Positions 8,290 to 17,812 of a stretch of DNA of 64,000 nt are shown piece after piece. Source of the DNA: Rhodothermales bacterium (GTDB lineage: Bacteria > Bacteroidota > Rhodothermia > Rhodothermales > UBA10348); NCBI GenBank assembly GCA_017643395.1, contig JAEPNP010000005.1:357679-421678 (forward strand), given 5' to 3'. The position numbers and the translations under genes were made by a program. Within the stretch, counting starts at the first letter, position 1. Each line of letters begins with the position of its first letter. The notes under the pieces are model-generated. The model worked only from the letters and a program-made list of their open reading frames with translations, did not search any database and was not told where the DNA came from.

Positions 8290-9663
8290 ATGAGACGCAT
8301 CCTTCCCCTCCTTCTCGCGGCGCTGCTGGCGGCGTGCGAACCTCCATCGTACGATCTGGCCATCCGCAATGTCACCGCCGTGGATGCCGAGAACGGAATC
8401 CGGGAGCGGGTCACCGTGCTCATCCGTGGCGACGAGATTGCGGACGTTATTCCGGCCGATAGCCGGCATCGGGCGCTCCGCGTGCTCGATGGCCAGGGGG
8501 GATTTCTGATCCCCGGCCTGTGGGACATGCACGTGCATCTGGCCTACGAGGGACCGGAGCCCGAGGTCGCAGCCGCCCAGTTTCTGGATTGGGGGATCAC
8601 GTCCGTCCGGGACACAGGTGGCCTTCTGGAAGAGATACTGCCGATCGTGGACCGGTTGGAAGCACTGCCGGAGGCACCGCGGGTGTTCTTCGCGGGCCCA
8701 CTGCTGGACGGAGAGGATGTCGTGTACGATGGGCAGCAGCGCCCGGCCATCGGGGTGGGCAACCCCAATCCCGACTCGGCGCGAGCGCAGGTGCAGGCGC
8801 TGGCAGCCGCCGGGGTTGACTTCGTGAAGGTGTACGAATTGGTGAGTCCCGAGGTGTTTGCGGCGCTTGTCGAAGCCGCGCGCGAGTTGGACCTGCCTGT
8901 CGCCGCTCACGTCCCGCTCTCGATGACGGCCCGGGAGGCCGGGCCGCACGTGGACTCCATGGAGCACTTGCGCAATGTGGAGCTTGACTGTGCCGCAAAC
9001 GGCGATTCTCTGCTGACCGTGCGACAGGATCTCCTCCGGAACGAGGACGGCATCCCCGGGCACACCTTGCGCGGGCAGATCCATGGCGCCCAGCGCATCC
9101 CGGCCATCGACGCCTTTGAACCGGACCGTTGTGACCTCGTGGTGCAGGCCTTGATGCAAACGATTCAGGTCCCGACGCTTCGACTGAACACACTCAGTAT
9201 GGCTGCGCCGTTCACCCGACCCGACTGGGAGAGGGCCCTCTCCGGCTTGCCGCGGGAGCTGGCCGAGTCGATGCGGGCGAGCGCCGGAAGGATGCAGGCG
9301 TCCACGTCGCCCGTCAACACCACGTTCGCTCGCTGGAGCATGCAGCTCACGGGCATGATGCACGAGGCGGGCGTGCCCATTGGGGCCGGCACCGACACAC
9401 CCATAGGACTGGCGTTGCCGGGATACAGCCTGCACAACGAACTGGACCTGTTGGTGCAGGCAGGTCTCTCAAACCGTGACGCCCTCTGGGCCGGCACCCG
9501 CGCTGCCCCGCGTTTCCTGGGCCTGGAGGACCGGTTCGGCACCATTGATCCCGGCATGGCCGCGGATCTGGTCTTGCTGCGGGCAAATCCGCTGGACGAC
9601 ATCAACAACACCCGGCAGATCCGGGCCGTTGTGTCTAGGGGGGTGGTGGTTCGCAGCCGCTGA
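8290..9663 (+). CDS. Exported amidohydrolase-family lipoprotein
   Basis: A 457-residue metal-dependent hydrolase of the amidohydrolase superfamily. The N-terminus MRRILPLLLAALLAAC is a lipoprotein signal with lipobox LAAC, so the enzyme is probably membrane-anchored in the periplasm. The mature protein begins with the beta-sandwich (DLAIRNVTAVDAENGI), followed by the metal motif GLWDMHVHLA (HxH), FVKVYELVSPEVF with the bridging-Lys position, later His residues (AAHVPLS, MEHLRN) and the late GAGTDTPIG with the catalytic Asp. The C-terminus returns to GTIDPGMAADLVLLRANPL, the usual closing strand. The substrate cannot be told; prolidase-like and imidazolonepropionase-like enzymes are the nearest types. 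The ATG at 8290 was chosen because it creates the lipoprotein signal and sits 5 bases after glxK. Confidence 0.88.
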   Translation: MRRILPLLLAALLAACEPPSYDLAIRNVTAVDAENGIRERVTVLIRGDEIADVIPADSRHRALRVLDGQGGFLIPGLWDMHVHLAYEGPEPEVAAAQFLDWGITSVRDTGGLLEEILPIVDRLEALPEAPRVFFAGPLLDGEDVVYDGQQRPAIGVGNPNPDSARAQVQALAAAGVDFVKVYELVSPEVFAALVEAARELDLPVAAHVPLSMTAREAGPHVDSMEHLRNVELDCAANGDSLLTVRQDLLRNEDGIPGHTLRGQIHGAQRIPAIDAFEPDRCDLVVQALMQTIQVPTLRLNTLSMAAPFTRPDWERALSGLPRELAESMRASAGRMQASTSPVNTTFARWSMQLTGMMHEAGVPIGAGTDTPIGLALPGYSLHNELDLLVQAGLSNRDALWAGTRAAPRFLGLEDRFGTIDPGMAADLVLLRANPLDDINNTRQIRAVVSRGVVVRSR

Positions 9664-10206
9664 GGGGCTGCGGCGGAGTGGGCGGGGTGCCGGGGGCTGG
9701 TGTGGCCGCGCGGGCGCTCGGGCGCGGGCGGATCGGCAGGCGGTGCTCCTGCGGCCGCGCGGCTCCGGGGTGGATCGGCGGTGCGCTCGCGGGCGCGCGG
9801 CTCTGGGGTGGAATCACCCCGCCCGATTTCACCCGGCGAGGCGCGGCCACCGCTCCCGAGTGGAATAGCCCCACCCGATTACACCCGGCGAGCCGCGGCC
9901 ATGCTCCCGAGTGGAATAGCCCCGCCTGATCACACATCCGGCGGCGCGGGCGCCGCTGGAAATCCAGCCCGGCAAGCCGGCGAGCCGCCGAGGCACGAAG
10001 ACAGCTCCGTTGTGGAATCACCCCGCCCGATTACACCCGGCGAGGCGCGGCAACCACTCCCAAGTGGAATAGCCCCACCTGATTACACTCGCCGCGTCGC
10101 AGCAACTGCTCCCGAGTGGAATAGCCTGCTTGATTACACTTAGGGTTGCGCAGGCACCGCGAGAAACGGCCCCGCAGCCGGCGAAAGCGCGAATCCGACC
10201 GGGCGC
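9664..10206. other. 543-base intergenic region with a GC-rich lead-in and a tandem array
   Basis: No coding gene is supported here. Bases 9664-9800 are low-complexity G/C-rich sequence. Bases 9808-10139 carry a tandem array of an AT-containing 25-base core (listed separately). Bases 10140-10206 are unremarkable sequence before the convergent EVE-domain gene. Open frames cross the region on both strands, but they read the array in shifting frames and have no family resemblance. Confidence 0.8.
9808..10139. repeat. Tandem array of a ~52-bp unit with a 25-bp imperfectly palindromic core
   Basis: Six readable cores start at 9808, 9860, 9911, 10012, 10064 and 10116. Spacing is 52, 51, 101, 52 and 52 bases, so one degenerate unit sits between the third and fourth (a trace, GGAAATCCAGCCCG, lies near 9960). 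Each core begins GTGGAAT, passes through a C-rich middle and ends GATTACAC or a close variant (GATTTCAC in the first, GATCACAC in the third). The reverse complement of the end, GTGTAATC, nearly repeats the beginning, so the core is an imperfect palindrome. The last core is 24 bases, one shorter than the others. The 26-27-base linkers are also similar to each other (CCGGCGAG..CGCGGC...CTCCCGA). The period is not a multiple of three, so it is not a coding repeat. Confidence 0.9.
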
Positions 10207-10677
10207 CTACTCCTCTACGCCCGCCATGCGCAGCACCTCATCCCACTCCTCCTTTTTCACCGGCTGGACGGACAGGCGGGGATTCCGGACAAGCACCATC
10301 TCAGCCAGCTTCGGATTGGCCTTGGCATCATGCAGGGAGACAGGGTTCGGCAGCGCCATGTCGGCTTTGATGTCCACCATGTACCAGCGCGGGTTGCTCT
10401 CCGGGCTGCGTGGGTCCGGGTGGGCCGAATCGGGGTCCCAAGCCGTAAAGTCCGGATATCCTTCCCGCACCACAGTGGCCAGGCCCACAATGGAGCTCGG
10501 CTTGGCGTTGGAGTGGTAGTAGAGCACTCGATCCCCGACTTTGATCTCGTCACGAAGGAAATTACGCGCGCGGTGATTGCGCACGCCGTCCCAGTGGGTC
10601 TTGCCGTCTCGCTCCAGGTCCGCGAAGGAGTACACGTCCGGCTCCGATTTCATGAGCCAGTAGCGGTGGTCCGCCAT
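10207..10677 (-). CDS. EVE-domain protein (modified-nucleobase reader, THYN1-like)
   Basis: A 156-residue single-domain protein of the EVE/PUA-like fold. It starts MADHRYWLMKSEPDVYSFADL, which is the family's signature start, and continues WDGVRNHRARNFLRDEIKVGDRVLYYHSN and later WYMVDIKA. The family is thought to bind modified bases such as 5-methyl- or 5-hydroxymethylcytosine in DNA, or modified RNA. It is expected in the cytoplasm. Length matches the bacterial family (about 150). It sits alone between two repeat arrays: the 52-bp array follows its stop and a 25-bp tandem repeat lies upstream of its start. Confidence 0.92.
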   Translation of the reverse strand: MADHRYWLMKSEPDVYSFADLERDGKTHWDGVRNHRARNFLRDEIKVGDRVLYYHSNAKPSSIVGLATVVREGYPDFTAWDPDSAHPDPRSPESNPRWYMVDIKADMALPNPVSLHDAKANPKLAEMVLVRNPRLSVQPVKKEEWDEVLRMAGVEE

Positions 10678-10785
10678 GAGATCTTTCCGTTGGATTCAGA
10701 TCCAAAGGTACTACCCGCGCGGGAGCAGGGGGACTGGTCGGCAGCGCGCCCTGGGGGCGGTCCGGGCCGCGCGCCGCACCGGCGG

Positions 10786-10939
10786 TTCAGGACCCGAGCC
10801 ACACCGGCCGTTCAGGACCCGAGCCGCACCGGCGGTTCAGGACCCGAGCCGCACCGGCCGTTCAGGACCCGAGCCGCACCGGCCGTTCAGGCCGCGCCCG
10901 CAGCGGCCGCTCAGGCCGCGCCCGCAGCGGCAGCTCAGG
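10786..10939. repeat. Tandem repeat, 25-bp unit
   Basis: A run beginning TTCAGGACCCGAGCCGCACC recurs with starts at 10786, 10811, 10836, 10861 and 10886, exactly every 25 bases. Two further, diverged copies begin CTCAGG at 10910 and 10934 (24-base steps). The unit alternates GGCGG and GGCCG at its end. Because 25 is not a multiple of three, no single frame reads it consistently. It lies 109 bases upstream of the EVE-domain start and runs into the 3' end of the small membrane-protein frame at 10935. It is unrelated in sequence to the 52-bp array. Confidence 0.9.
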
Positions 10940-11150
10940 CTGCGCGCCGCACCGGTGGGCGATCGCGTAGCGCGTCCAGATCGACCTTGCGCAAATGGTT
11001 GCGTCGACTGGCCGGCCGAATCGGCTCTGCGATGGGCTCCGCGATCTTTCCTTTTCGGAATTCTCCGACGGCATGGAAGAAAACCATTCCGGTGGCGCTG
11101 AGCGTGATCAGGCCGAGAACAGCGATTCCTGCCCAGATAATGAACTGCAT
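10935..11150 (-). CDS. Possible small single-helix membrane protein
   Basis: A 71-residue frame starting MQFIIWAGIAVLGLITLS. Residues about 3-26 form one strong transmembrane helix, followed by a basic, Pro-rich cytoplasmic tail (KIAEPIAEPIRPASRRNHLRK). The helix start and in-frame ATG support a real gene. Against it, the frame ends inside the 25-bp repeat, there is no clear ribosome-binding site, and I recognise no family. It would be translated toward the EVE gene. It may be a real gene whose 3' end was extended by repeat sequence. Confidence 0.45.
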   Translation of the reverse strand: MQFIIWAGIAVLGLITLSATGMVFFHAVGEFRKGKIAEPIAEPIRPASRRNHLRKVDLDALRDRPPVRRAA

Positions 11151-11196
11151 GGCGGGGTGGGGATTGGTTGCCCCCGTCCCTGCAAGGCCCGTTCCC

Positions 11197-11979
11197 TTAT
11201 CGCGTCAGTCCATCGAGGAAGGCGTTCACCTCGCGCCAGGAGTGCTCGGTAGAGGCCTCGACGCGTGTCGAATCCAGCATGGAGCTACCGTGGCGGCCAG
11301 GATCGGCCACGAACGTCAGGTGCCCCTGCTCGTCAAATACGGACATCTGCTCCCGGACGGATGGGAATTCCATCTCATGAGCGCCTCTCAGCACCAGGAG
11401 CGGCACATCAAGGTCCGCCGAGGAAGCCTCCGGCCGACACCCCTCCATGGGATCCCCGCTTGCCGGGGAGAACGCCAGCACGCCGAGAACACCAGCCGGG
11501 TCGCGGGCTGCCTGGTTGATCACAAGTGTCGCAGAGAAGCTGCTGCCCCAAAGCACCACCTGGTCCGAGAAGCGCCAGGCCTCCTGCACGGCCGCCTCGA
11601 CGTCCAGCACGGCATCGCAATAAGAGTACAGGCTTTCCGAACCCGGTGGCGCGGTGCGATTCTCGAATCCGAACCGGTCACCTCCGCGTCGCAGGTCGGC
11701 CAGCAGCACCTGGAACCCCTCGGCCGTCAGTCGGGGCACGATGCGCGCATACTCTCCCCGGACCTCACCACCACCCTGGTGAAAAGCGACGATGGTCGCC
11801 CGGACCGGGCCCTCGGCCCGATGCCAGTCCGCGACGACCTCGAGCCCGTCGGACGCCACAAGCACCACCTCACCTGACTCCGGTCCGGGATCGCCGCAAG
11901 CGCTGATCAGCAGAACGGTCGCGGCCAGTGCACTGGTCCGAGCCACCCAGGACCCCATCGCCCGAAATCGCGGAGTCAT
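11197..11979 (-). CDS. Alpha/beta-hydrolase lipoprotein
   Basis: A 260-residue predicted hydrolase. A lipobox (LLISAC, Cys about residue 28) marks it as a lipoprotein. The hydrolase core starts with IVAFHQGGGEVRGEY (oxyanion region). The nucleophile elbow is VLWGSSFSA (GxSxS), an Asp candidate lies in the next strands, and a late GRHGSSML supplies the catalytic His. The arrangement resembles dienelactone-hydrolase-like or dipeptidyl-peptidase-like serine hydrolases; substrate unknown. The start ATG at 11979 overlaps the stop of the upstream gene by one base (TGATG), so the two genes form an operon and may be translated together. Confidence 0.82.
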   Translation of the reverse strand: MTPRFRAMGSWVARTSALAATVLLISACGDPGPESGEVVLVASDGLEVVADWHRAEGPVRATIVAFHQGGGEVRGEYARIVPRLTAEGFQVLLADLRRGGDRFGFENRTAPPGSESLYSYCDAVLDVEAAVQEAWRFSDQVVLWGSSFSATLVINQAARDPAGVLGVLAFSPASGDPMEGCRPEASSADLDVPLLVLRGAHEMEFPSVREQMSVFDEQGHLTFVADPGRHGSSMLDSTRVEASTEHSWREVNAFLDGLTR

Positions 11980-12803
11980 CAGTTCTCCACGCTGAAGATT
12001 TTGTTCACGATCTGCCAGCGACCATCGATCTTCAACAGCGACATGTAGTCGACGATGTACGCACCGGGGTAATCCAGGACGATGCGGCCCACAGCGGCAT
12101 CACCGCTAACATCGACCCAGTCTACATAGCGGAACCGGTCACTTTCGTTGTCGGCGGGCGATCCCGAGGCGCCGGCGATATAGGCTTCGCTGGAACGCGT
12201 GTTCAGTTCTCCGTCTCGCATCCAATACAGGCTGGCAACCGGGTTGAAGACCATTTCGTGGTGACTCCCGTCTCCGGTGGCATGACCTCGGAGGTAGTGT
12301 CGCAGGGCAGTCTCCACCTCGGACGTGGCCAGATCAACGGGGTCCAGGTCACACGCCTCTCGCGCGCGGGTGTCTGCGAGGGCGATGGCCTTCCAGGCTC
12401 CCTCCGAGTTGCGCGCAAACTGAAAGTGATTCACGCCGCAGTGCGAAAAATCCTCATCCAGGAAGAAGGCATACTCCATCCACGCTGATGCCAGGTTGTC
12501 CTGCACATCTATCTCGACATTCCAGATCTTTTCGTTCCAGGCCCGGTCCTGGGGCGAACCTACGGCGGTCACGAATCCATCAATGTCGCTTGCCTGCATG
12601 ACCGGCGTGCCGTCGGGACGGTTGCCGCTAGATACCAGGCGCGCGCCGGGAGCGAACACGTCGCGAACGGCGGTGGAATCGCCTGCCCGCATGCCGTCGA
12701 ACATTTGGTCGATCTTGGCTCTGACCTCATGGACGGATCTATCCTGTGCAGTGACGGGGAGAAGCAGGAACGCGCAGCTCAATAGAGCCAGAAATCGGGA
12801 CAT
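11979..12803 (-). CDS. Exported protein with two NTF2-like (DUF4440/lumazine-binding-like) domains
   Basis: A 274-residue secreted protein. A signal peptide (MSRFLALLSCAFLLLPVTAQ) justifies the ATG at 12803 over the frame's upstream extension to 12878. The mature protein has two copies of a cone-shaped NTF2-like fold. The first is about residues 25-140 (IDQMFDGMRAGDSTAVRDVF) and the second about 155-270 (VETALRHYLRGHATGD, ending DGRWQIVNKIF). These domains often bind small ligands or act as enzymes without a shared catalytic motif, so no reaction can be assigned. It is upstream of and coupled to the alpha/beta-hydrolase lipoprotein gene. Confidence 0.8.
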   Translation of the reverse strand: MSRFLALLSCAFLLLPVTAQDRSVHEVRAKIDQMFDGMRAGDSTAVRDVFAPGARLVSSGNRPDGTPVMQASDIDGFVTAVGSPQDRAWNEKIWNVEIDVQDNLASAWMEYAFFLDEDFSHCGVNHFQFARNSEGAWKAIALADTRAREACDLDPVDLATSEVETALRHYLRGHATGDGSHHEMVFNPVASLYWMRDGELNTRSSEAYIAGASGSPADNESDRFRYVDWVDVSGDAAVGRIVLDYPGAYIVDYMSLLKIDGRWQIVNKIFSVEN

Positions 12804-12943
12804 GGCCTTGGAGATTGGGTGATGCCTCCAAGACGCGCGGTACCGGTCAGAGTTGCGCGCCCCGCCTCCGGGGTCCACCGCCCGCGCGCCAGCGCCTCCG
12901 GGCTGTCAGCGAGTTGCCGCCACAGCGCGGTAGCCGGAGCGGC

Positions 12944-15900
12944 TCACGCAGCCCGAGACGGATCTGCCTCCATGGCGGTCAACGGCAGGTGCATGATGAA
13001 TCGTGTACCGCGTCCAGGCTCCGACTCCACCTCGATGTGTCCCCCGTGACGGCTTACGACAACGTCGCGCGCGATGGACAGTCCCTGGCCCGTACCTTTG
13101 CCCACGCCCTTGGTCGTAAAGAAGGGATCAAAGATGCGTGCCCGCACCTCCTCCGGCATGCCGCAGCCATTGTCCTCGATGGTAATCACGGCACTATCGC
13201 CCTCCACGCTTCCTGACACGACGATTCGGCCCTCGCGACCAAGTCCCTCCATGGCGTGCGCCGAGTTGACGATCAAGTTCAGGAAGACCTGACTCAGCTC
13301 GGAGGCGACGCACGGCACGAGAGGCATGTCCTCGGGGAACGCAAACTCGACCTCCGCAAGTTCTTTCCAGGAATTGCGACTTACCGATGCACTGCTGCGA
13401 GCCACTCTTTCAATGCTCGCCGCAGCCTTTTCCTTGGCTCCGGGATGTGAGAATTCCTTCATCGCTCCTACGATCTCGGTGATTCTCGCGAGGCCGTCCA
13501 GCGATTCCTCAATAGCGGCAGGTATGTCCTCCAGTAGTGCAGCGAGCTCGATCCGGTCGACAAAAGCCTCGATGCGTCCGACCGCTTCGTGAAGGTCCGC
13601 ACTCGGGTCCTGGCGCTTGGCCGTGAGTTCTTCAAGCCGTTCTCCCAGTTCCTGGATGTCTTCTACGCACTCCTGCAGAAAGCTGGTATTGGACGAGACA
13701 AACTGGACCGGCGTATTGATTTCGTGAGCGATGCCGGCTGCGAGCTGACCGATCGATTCCAGTTTCCCGGCCTGAGCCAACCGCCGCTCGAGGCCCTTTT
13801 GGCGGGTGATGTCGGTCAAGACACCCTGAACGGCGATCACCTCCCCATCCTCGATCGTTGCCTTCTCCGAAACCCGCAGCCAGTGGTGTTGTGCTCCTTC
13901 TCCCACCCGGTATTCGCGAGTGCGCGATTTGCCTTTGCCTAACGCCAGCGCGTTGAGTTCCTCCTCGTCGCACTGCAGGAGCACGGAAAGCTTCTCGCCT
14001 ACCAGAACGCTCGCGGCCACGCCGACAATGGGCTCCACGGCCGGGCTGATGTAGGTAATCTGGCCGTCGGGCGTAGTCGAGAAGATGACGTCGTTGACAT
14101 TTTCAACCAGATAACGAAACTGCTCCTCACTGGCTCTGAGTGCATCCATGGCGGTTCGACTGCGGTCCATCTCATCCTGGAGCTCGCCGGTTCGTCTCTC
14201 GATGATTTCGACCAGCCGCTGCTTGGCCGCCAGCGCCGATCGCGTCCGCATCGTGACAAAGGCATGCACAAGGGCCGCCAACCCAATGAGGCAAGCCACT
14301 CGGAACCACCATGTAGCCCAAAACGGGGCCTTGATTAGAAAAGACAGACGATCCGCCGTGTCCGGCCAGATTTCCCCGTCCGGAGACGACTGTACCTCGA
14401 ACGTGTAGTCTCCGGACGGCAGGTTCGAGTAGGTAGCCGAATTGGCGCTGCCTGCAGGTGACCAGCTATTCTCAAAGCCCAGCAGACGGTAGCGGTGTAC
14501 CACTCGGTCAGACTTGTAGCTGAGACCGACAAAGTCGAATGTGAGGTGGTTGTCCGCATAGGACAGAGCCGGGCGAACCGGGAGGCCGCGGGCGTCCAGG
14601 GCACCTTCCCAACTGGGCGTATCGAACTTGATACGCAGTCCTGTGATTTGGGTAAGTGGTCGCTCCACGCTGGACCCTTCCTGGGATGGGTTAAGGACGG
14701 AGACACCTCCCACGTCGCCGAACCACATGCGGCCCTGTTCGTCCTGCCAGGCCGCATGCAGATTTGCCTCGATACCCGTATAGCCTTCGGCATGTCCGAA
14801 ATTGTCGATGGAAACCTGACCCTCTTCATGGTATCGAGGAAGATCAATGCGATTCAGGCCATGATTCGTGCCGATCCATAGTCCGCCTTCCCGGTCCACC
14901 TTTGAAAAGAGGATGGCCGGATCGGAAAGCCCGTCAGTTGTGCTCACAGTATCGACAATGGCTGATTTCAGGTCCCTGTCGGGGTCGAACACCACCAACC
15001 CTCCGCCGTGCGTGCCGGCCCAGATGGATCCATACCGGTCCTGATGAAAGTTGAGGACGAATGCATCAGGGAGGCCATTCGCCTCGCTGTAGAGGGTCAC
15101 CTCACCGGACGGTTCGATGATCCAGAGACCGTCCTCTCCGCCAAGCCAGATCCGGTCCTGTGCGTCCACCATGGCGGCATACTGCGAGACGCCCAGCTGG
15201 GCCTGGGGTGCAAGTGGCGTCAGCACTCCCCTTTCCATTCGAAACGCGCCAAAACCGTTTGTCGCAACAATGAGCCGACCCCGAGAATCTTCGGCGATCT
15301 GCCGCACCTCTGCCAAGGTGTGCCCGGGCGCCACCGGTAGCGGGGTGACGCGTCCGGACTCGCCCAGATAGCCGACCCCTTCACGTGTGCCAACCACCAA
15401 GCGACTATTGCGGTCACGAAAGAGGTACCGCACTGCGCTACTCTCCACACCTGCCCGGCCAGACAAGTCCTCAAAGGAGCCCTTGCGGAGCCTCATAAGA
15501 CCGCCCTCCAGCCCGAACCAGGTAGTTCCGGTTTTGTCTTGGGCGATGCTCCAAACCGTTCGCCCGTCAAACTGGCCCGCGGGGATGTGAAGGAATCGGC
15601 TCGGGGCGTAGGTCACGAATCCGCGCCCGCTGGTACCAAAATGGATGCTCCCCTCATGGTCCTCGGCCAGCCCCCAGACGGGTACTCTCCGCACTTCGGA
15701 CCCGGCGAGTTCTTCAAAGCGTGCACCGTTCCAGAATGCCGCTCCCTGATCTGTGCCGACCCAAAGTCGACCGGAGCGGCTAGAGAGTAGCGCCCTCACA
15801 GATGGGTGGGGGAGCCCATCGCTCGAAAGACCGCGCATGCGTTCGCCGTCATAGACGACGATACCCGCTGTTGTGCCGATCCACACCGTGCCGTCCTCGG

Positions 15901-16537
15901 ACTCGGCGAGCGCTTCTACAGACGCACCCTTAGCTACGCCGGACGGACTGAAACCGCGGTGGTCGCCCTGTGCCTTGTAGTGCAGCAGTCCTCCCATCGC
16001 AGTGCCCACCCACAGTTCTCCCTCGCGCGTGGTCAGCAAAGCTCTAACGGCCCCAACCGGCAGAAAGCCTTCCGGAGTGACAAATCGTTTGTCCCGGGAG
16101 ACAAACAGTCCGCGCTCGCTGCCGGCCCAAACGGCCCCGTTCCGTCCTACAGCCAGTGCGTACACTTCGGTGTCGTCCGGCAGGCCTTGGACGATCTCGA
16201 CCCGACGCCCGTCAAACCGCGCAACTCCCCTGGAGGTGGCCATCCAGATGGCCCCGTCGGAGGTCTCTGCGATGTCGTAGACCACGTTGTCGGGCAGCCC
16301 GTGCGCGGTGGTAAACTCCGAATAGCTGTTGCCGTCGAAGCGGGCGGCACCGCCTCCGCGGGTAGCGACCCAGAGGTATCCACGGGCGCTCTGGTGCACA
16401 TCGTACACCTGAGACTGTGGCAGGCCCTCGTCCACAGAATGCTGAATCAGCATCGCCTCCTGACCCACAGCGGGGGATGCCGCCAGGGTCAAAGCAAGAC
16501 AGTGGAGGGCTAAGGCCCAGCGCTGGAGTCGACGCAT
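12944..16537 (-). CDS. Propeller-sensor histidine kinase (Reg_prop / Y_Y_Y / PAS / HisKA / HATPase)
   Basis: A 1197-residue membrane sensor kinase. A signal peptide (about residues 1-25) leads to a large periplasmic region of Reg_prop repeats with recurrent motifs such as [10 protein letters not shown] and [10 protein letters not shown] (about residues 30-640). A Y_Y_Y domain (about 660-735) and one membrane helix (about 740-760) follow. The cytoplasmic part has a short coiled coil, a PAS domain starting [17 protein letters not shown], and the phosphoacceptor GIAHEINTP with His near 938. An unusually long helical linker ends in MKEFSHPG, followed by HATPase boxes ([38 protein letters not shown]). 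It has no receiver domain, unlike many Bacteroidota hybrid kinases of this type. It is the last gene of a run with the HDOD and HD-GYP regulators, which are likely partners. Confidence 0.94.
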   Translation of the reverse strand: MRRLQRWALALHCLALTLAASPAVGQEAMLIQHSVDEGLPQSQVYDVHQSARGYLWVATRGGGAARFDGNSYSEFTTAHGLPDNVVYDIAETSDGAIWMATSRGVARFDGRRVEIVQGLPDDTEVYALAVGRNGAVWAGSERGLFVSRDKRFVTPEGFLPVGAVRALLTTREGELWVGTAMGGLLHYKAQGDHRGFSPSGVAKGASVEALAESEDGTVWIGTTAGIVVYDGERMRGLSSDGLPHPSVRALLSSRSGRLWVGTDQGAAFWNGARFEELAGSEVRRVPVWGLAEDHEGSIHFGTSGRGFVTYAPSRFLHIPAGQFDGRTVWSIAQDKTGTTWFGLEGGLMRLRKGSFEDLSGRAGVESSAVRYLFRDRNSRLVVGTREGVGYLGESGRVTPLPVAPGHTLAEVRQIAEDSRGRLIVATNGFGAFRMERGVLTPLAPQAQLGVSQYAAMVDAQDRIWLGGEDGLWIIEPSGEVTLYSEANGLPDAFVLNFHQDRYGSIWAGTHGGGLVVFDPDRDLKSAIVDTVSTTDGLSDPAILFSKVDREGGLWIGTNHGLNRIDLPRYHEEGQVSIDNFGHAEGYTGIEANLHAAWQDEQGRMWFGDVGGVSVLNPSQEGSSVERPLTQITGLRIKFDTPSWEGALDARGLPVRPALSYADNHLTFDFVGLSYKSDRVVHRYRLLGFENSWSPAGSANSATYSNLPSGDYTFEVQSSPDGEIWPDTADRLSFLIKAPFWATWWFRVACLIGLAALVHAFVTMRTRSALAAKQRLVEIIERRTGELQDEMDRSRTAMDALRASEEQFRYLVENVNDVIFSTTPDGQITYISPAVEPIVGVAASVLVGEKLSVLLQCDEEELNALALGKGKSRTREYRVGEGAQHHWLRVSEKATIEDGEVIAVQGVLTDITRQKGLERRLAQAGKLESIGQLAAGIAHEINTPVQFVSSNTSFLQECVEDIQELGERLEELTAKRQDPSADLHEAVGRIEAFVDRIELAALLEDIPAAIEESLDGLARITEIVGAMKEFSHPGAKEKAAASIERVARSSASVSRNSWKELAEVEFAFPEDMPLVPCVASELSQVFLNLIVNSAHAMEGLGREGRIVVSGSVEGDSAVITIEDNGCGMPEEVRARIFDPFFTTKGVGKGTGQGLSIARDVVVSRHGGHIEVESEPGRGTRFIMHLPLTAMEADPSRAA

Positions 16538-16630
16538 GACATTGGAAGTTGTCGGCTCAGGTGCCCGGCCGGTGGGTGGCCGGGCACTAGAGCCGCTTGG
16601 AGGGATTCGGAGGCTGCGGGCATAGGGCGC

Positions 16631-17809
16631 TCACGCCGCATGGCCAAGACGGGGTAGGAACTCGCGCTTCCAGCTTGCGAGCCTGCCGGCCAGTCCGACT
16701 CGATCGAGGTACTCGCAGTCCGGTAGAAATGAGGCGCCCTGTGCCTCCGCCTGAAGGGCCTTTGCCGTGTGTAACAAGGCTAGCGGTGTGACCGTCTGGG
16801 CCCCGGATTCAGATGGCGTTTGCCAGAACGTGACCGCCTCGACCACCGGGTCCGGGATGCCCCAGATTTCGAGCAGTCGACCGGCGATCTCGGTGTGCGT
16901 CAGCCCGAAGGCCTCGCGCTCGACATCCGACAGGCCACGCCCAGAGTTCTCCGACTCCGTCACCACCTCGCGATAGGCGTCGGGGTAGCTTTCGGCCAGC
17001 AACAGTCGCCCCGCTTCATGAGTAAGCGCCGCCAGACAGGCCTGGTCCTCCGGAACTCCCGGCACACTGCTGGCGAGATCCCGCACGATCGCCGCCGTCT
17101 GATAGGCAGTCTGATGCAAGGCTCCGACGGCCGAGGACTCGGCCTGGCTAAACAGCTTGTTGGATGCAACCAGACCCTTGACCGTGCCCAGTCCGAGAAA
17201 GCGCACCGCCTCCAGTGGGTCGCTGAGAGACTCTGCCAAACCGAAGTAGGAGGAATTGACGAACTGGAGCAGCTTGGTGCTAATCCCGATGTCCTTCCGC
17301 ACAATTCGGCCCATCACCTCGACGTCTGATTCGCCCGCCGCCACGGCTGCAGTCAGCTGCTCGTAGGCGCTGGGCAAGCTGGGAAGTGAGTCCACCTTCA
17401 GAATCAGGTCCCGGATCGCCGGTGATTCCAGACGTTGACGTACAGCCAGCGAGCGGTGGATATTCTCGACCAGGGTCTCCCGGTCGCACGGCTTTGAAAG
17501 AAAATTGTGCGCCGGCCCGACAGCGCGTAGAAGCGCCTCCTGGGTCGCGTACCCCGAAAGAATGATGCGCACCACGCCCGGATTCTCCCTTCTGGTGATC
17601 TCGAGCAGTTCGGCGCCGCTCATGCCCGGCATACGCATGTCCGAGACCACCACGTCGAAGGGCGCTTTTGACATTTCAGCGATCGCCTCCTCCGGGCCCT
17701 CGACGAAGGCCATGTCCCACTCGGACCGCATGCGTCTGAGCAGTCTGCGAAGGGATGTCAGGATGTTGACTTCGTCATCAACGAAGATGATGCGTGTCGG
17801 GACACTCAT
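16631..17809 (-). CDS. Response regulator with HDOD output domain
   Basis: A 392-residue cytoplasmic regulator. Residues 1-125 are a receiver domain with the acidic pocket IIFVDDE, the phospho-Asp in VVVSDMRMPGMSG and the Lys in FLSKPCD. Residues about 135-335 are an HDOD domain (LPSLPSAYEQL, GISTKLLQFVNSSYFGLA, THEAGRLLLAESYP). HDOD proteins resemble HD phosphohydrolases but usually lack catalytic metal ligands and serve as signalling adaptors. It begins 3 bases after the HD-GYP regulator's stop, so the two are cotranscribed. The propeller kinase follows after 93 bases and is a candidate phosphodonor. Confidence 0.92.
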   Translation of the reverse strand: MSVPTRIIFVDDEVNILTSLRRLLRRMRSEWDMAFVEGPEEAIAEMSKAPFDVVVSDMRMPGMSGAELLEITRRENPGVVRIILSGYATQEALLRAVGPAHNFLSKPCDRETLVENIHRSLAVRQRLESPAIRDLILKVDSLPSLPSAYEQLTAAVAAGESDVEVMGRIVRKDIGISTKLLQFVNSSYFGLAESLSDPLEAVRFLGLGTVKGLVASNKLFSQAESSAVGALHQTAYQTAAIVRDLASSVPGVPEDQACLAALTHEAGRLLLAESYPDAYREVVTESENSGRGLSDVEREAFGLTHTEIAGRLLEIWGIPDPVVEAVTFWQTPSESGAQTVTPLALLHTAKALQAEAQGASFLPDCEYLDRVGLAGRLASWKREFLPRLGHAA

Positions 17810-17812
17810 GAT

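Noticed and set aside
8059..9435. Long minus-strand open frame (458 codons)
   Set aside because: Antisense to glycerate kinase and the amidohydrolase, which have full catalytic motifs.
9808..10139. CRISPR array (regular 25-base repeats with 26-27-base spacers)
   Set aside because: The spacers are near-identical to each other, which is the opposite of a CRISPR array, one gap is double, and no cas gene is in the window.
9700..10143. Open frame across the 52-bp array encoding a repeat peptide
   Set aside because: The 52-base period shifts frame at every unit, so the apparent peptide repeat changes frame; there is no start signal and no family match.
10330..11877. Long plus-strand open frame (515 codons)
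   Set aside because: It runs antisense through the EVE and hydrolase genes and through a tandem repeat. Its composition is typical of the opposite strand of GC-rich genes.
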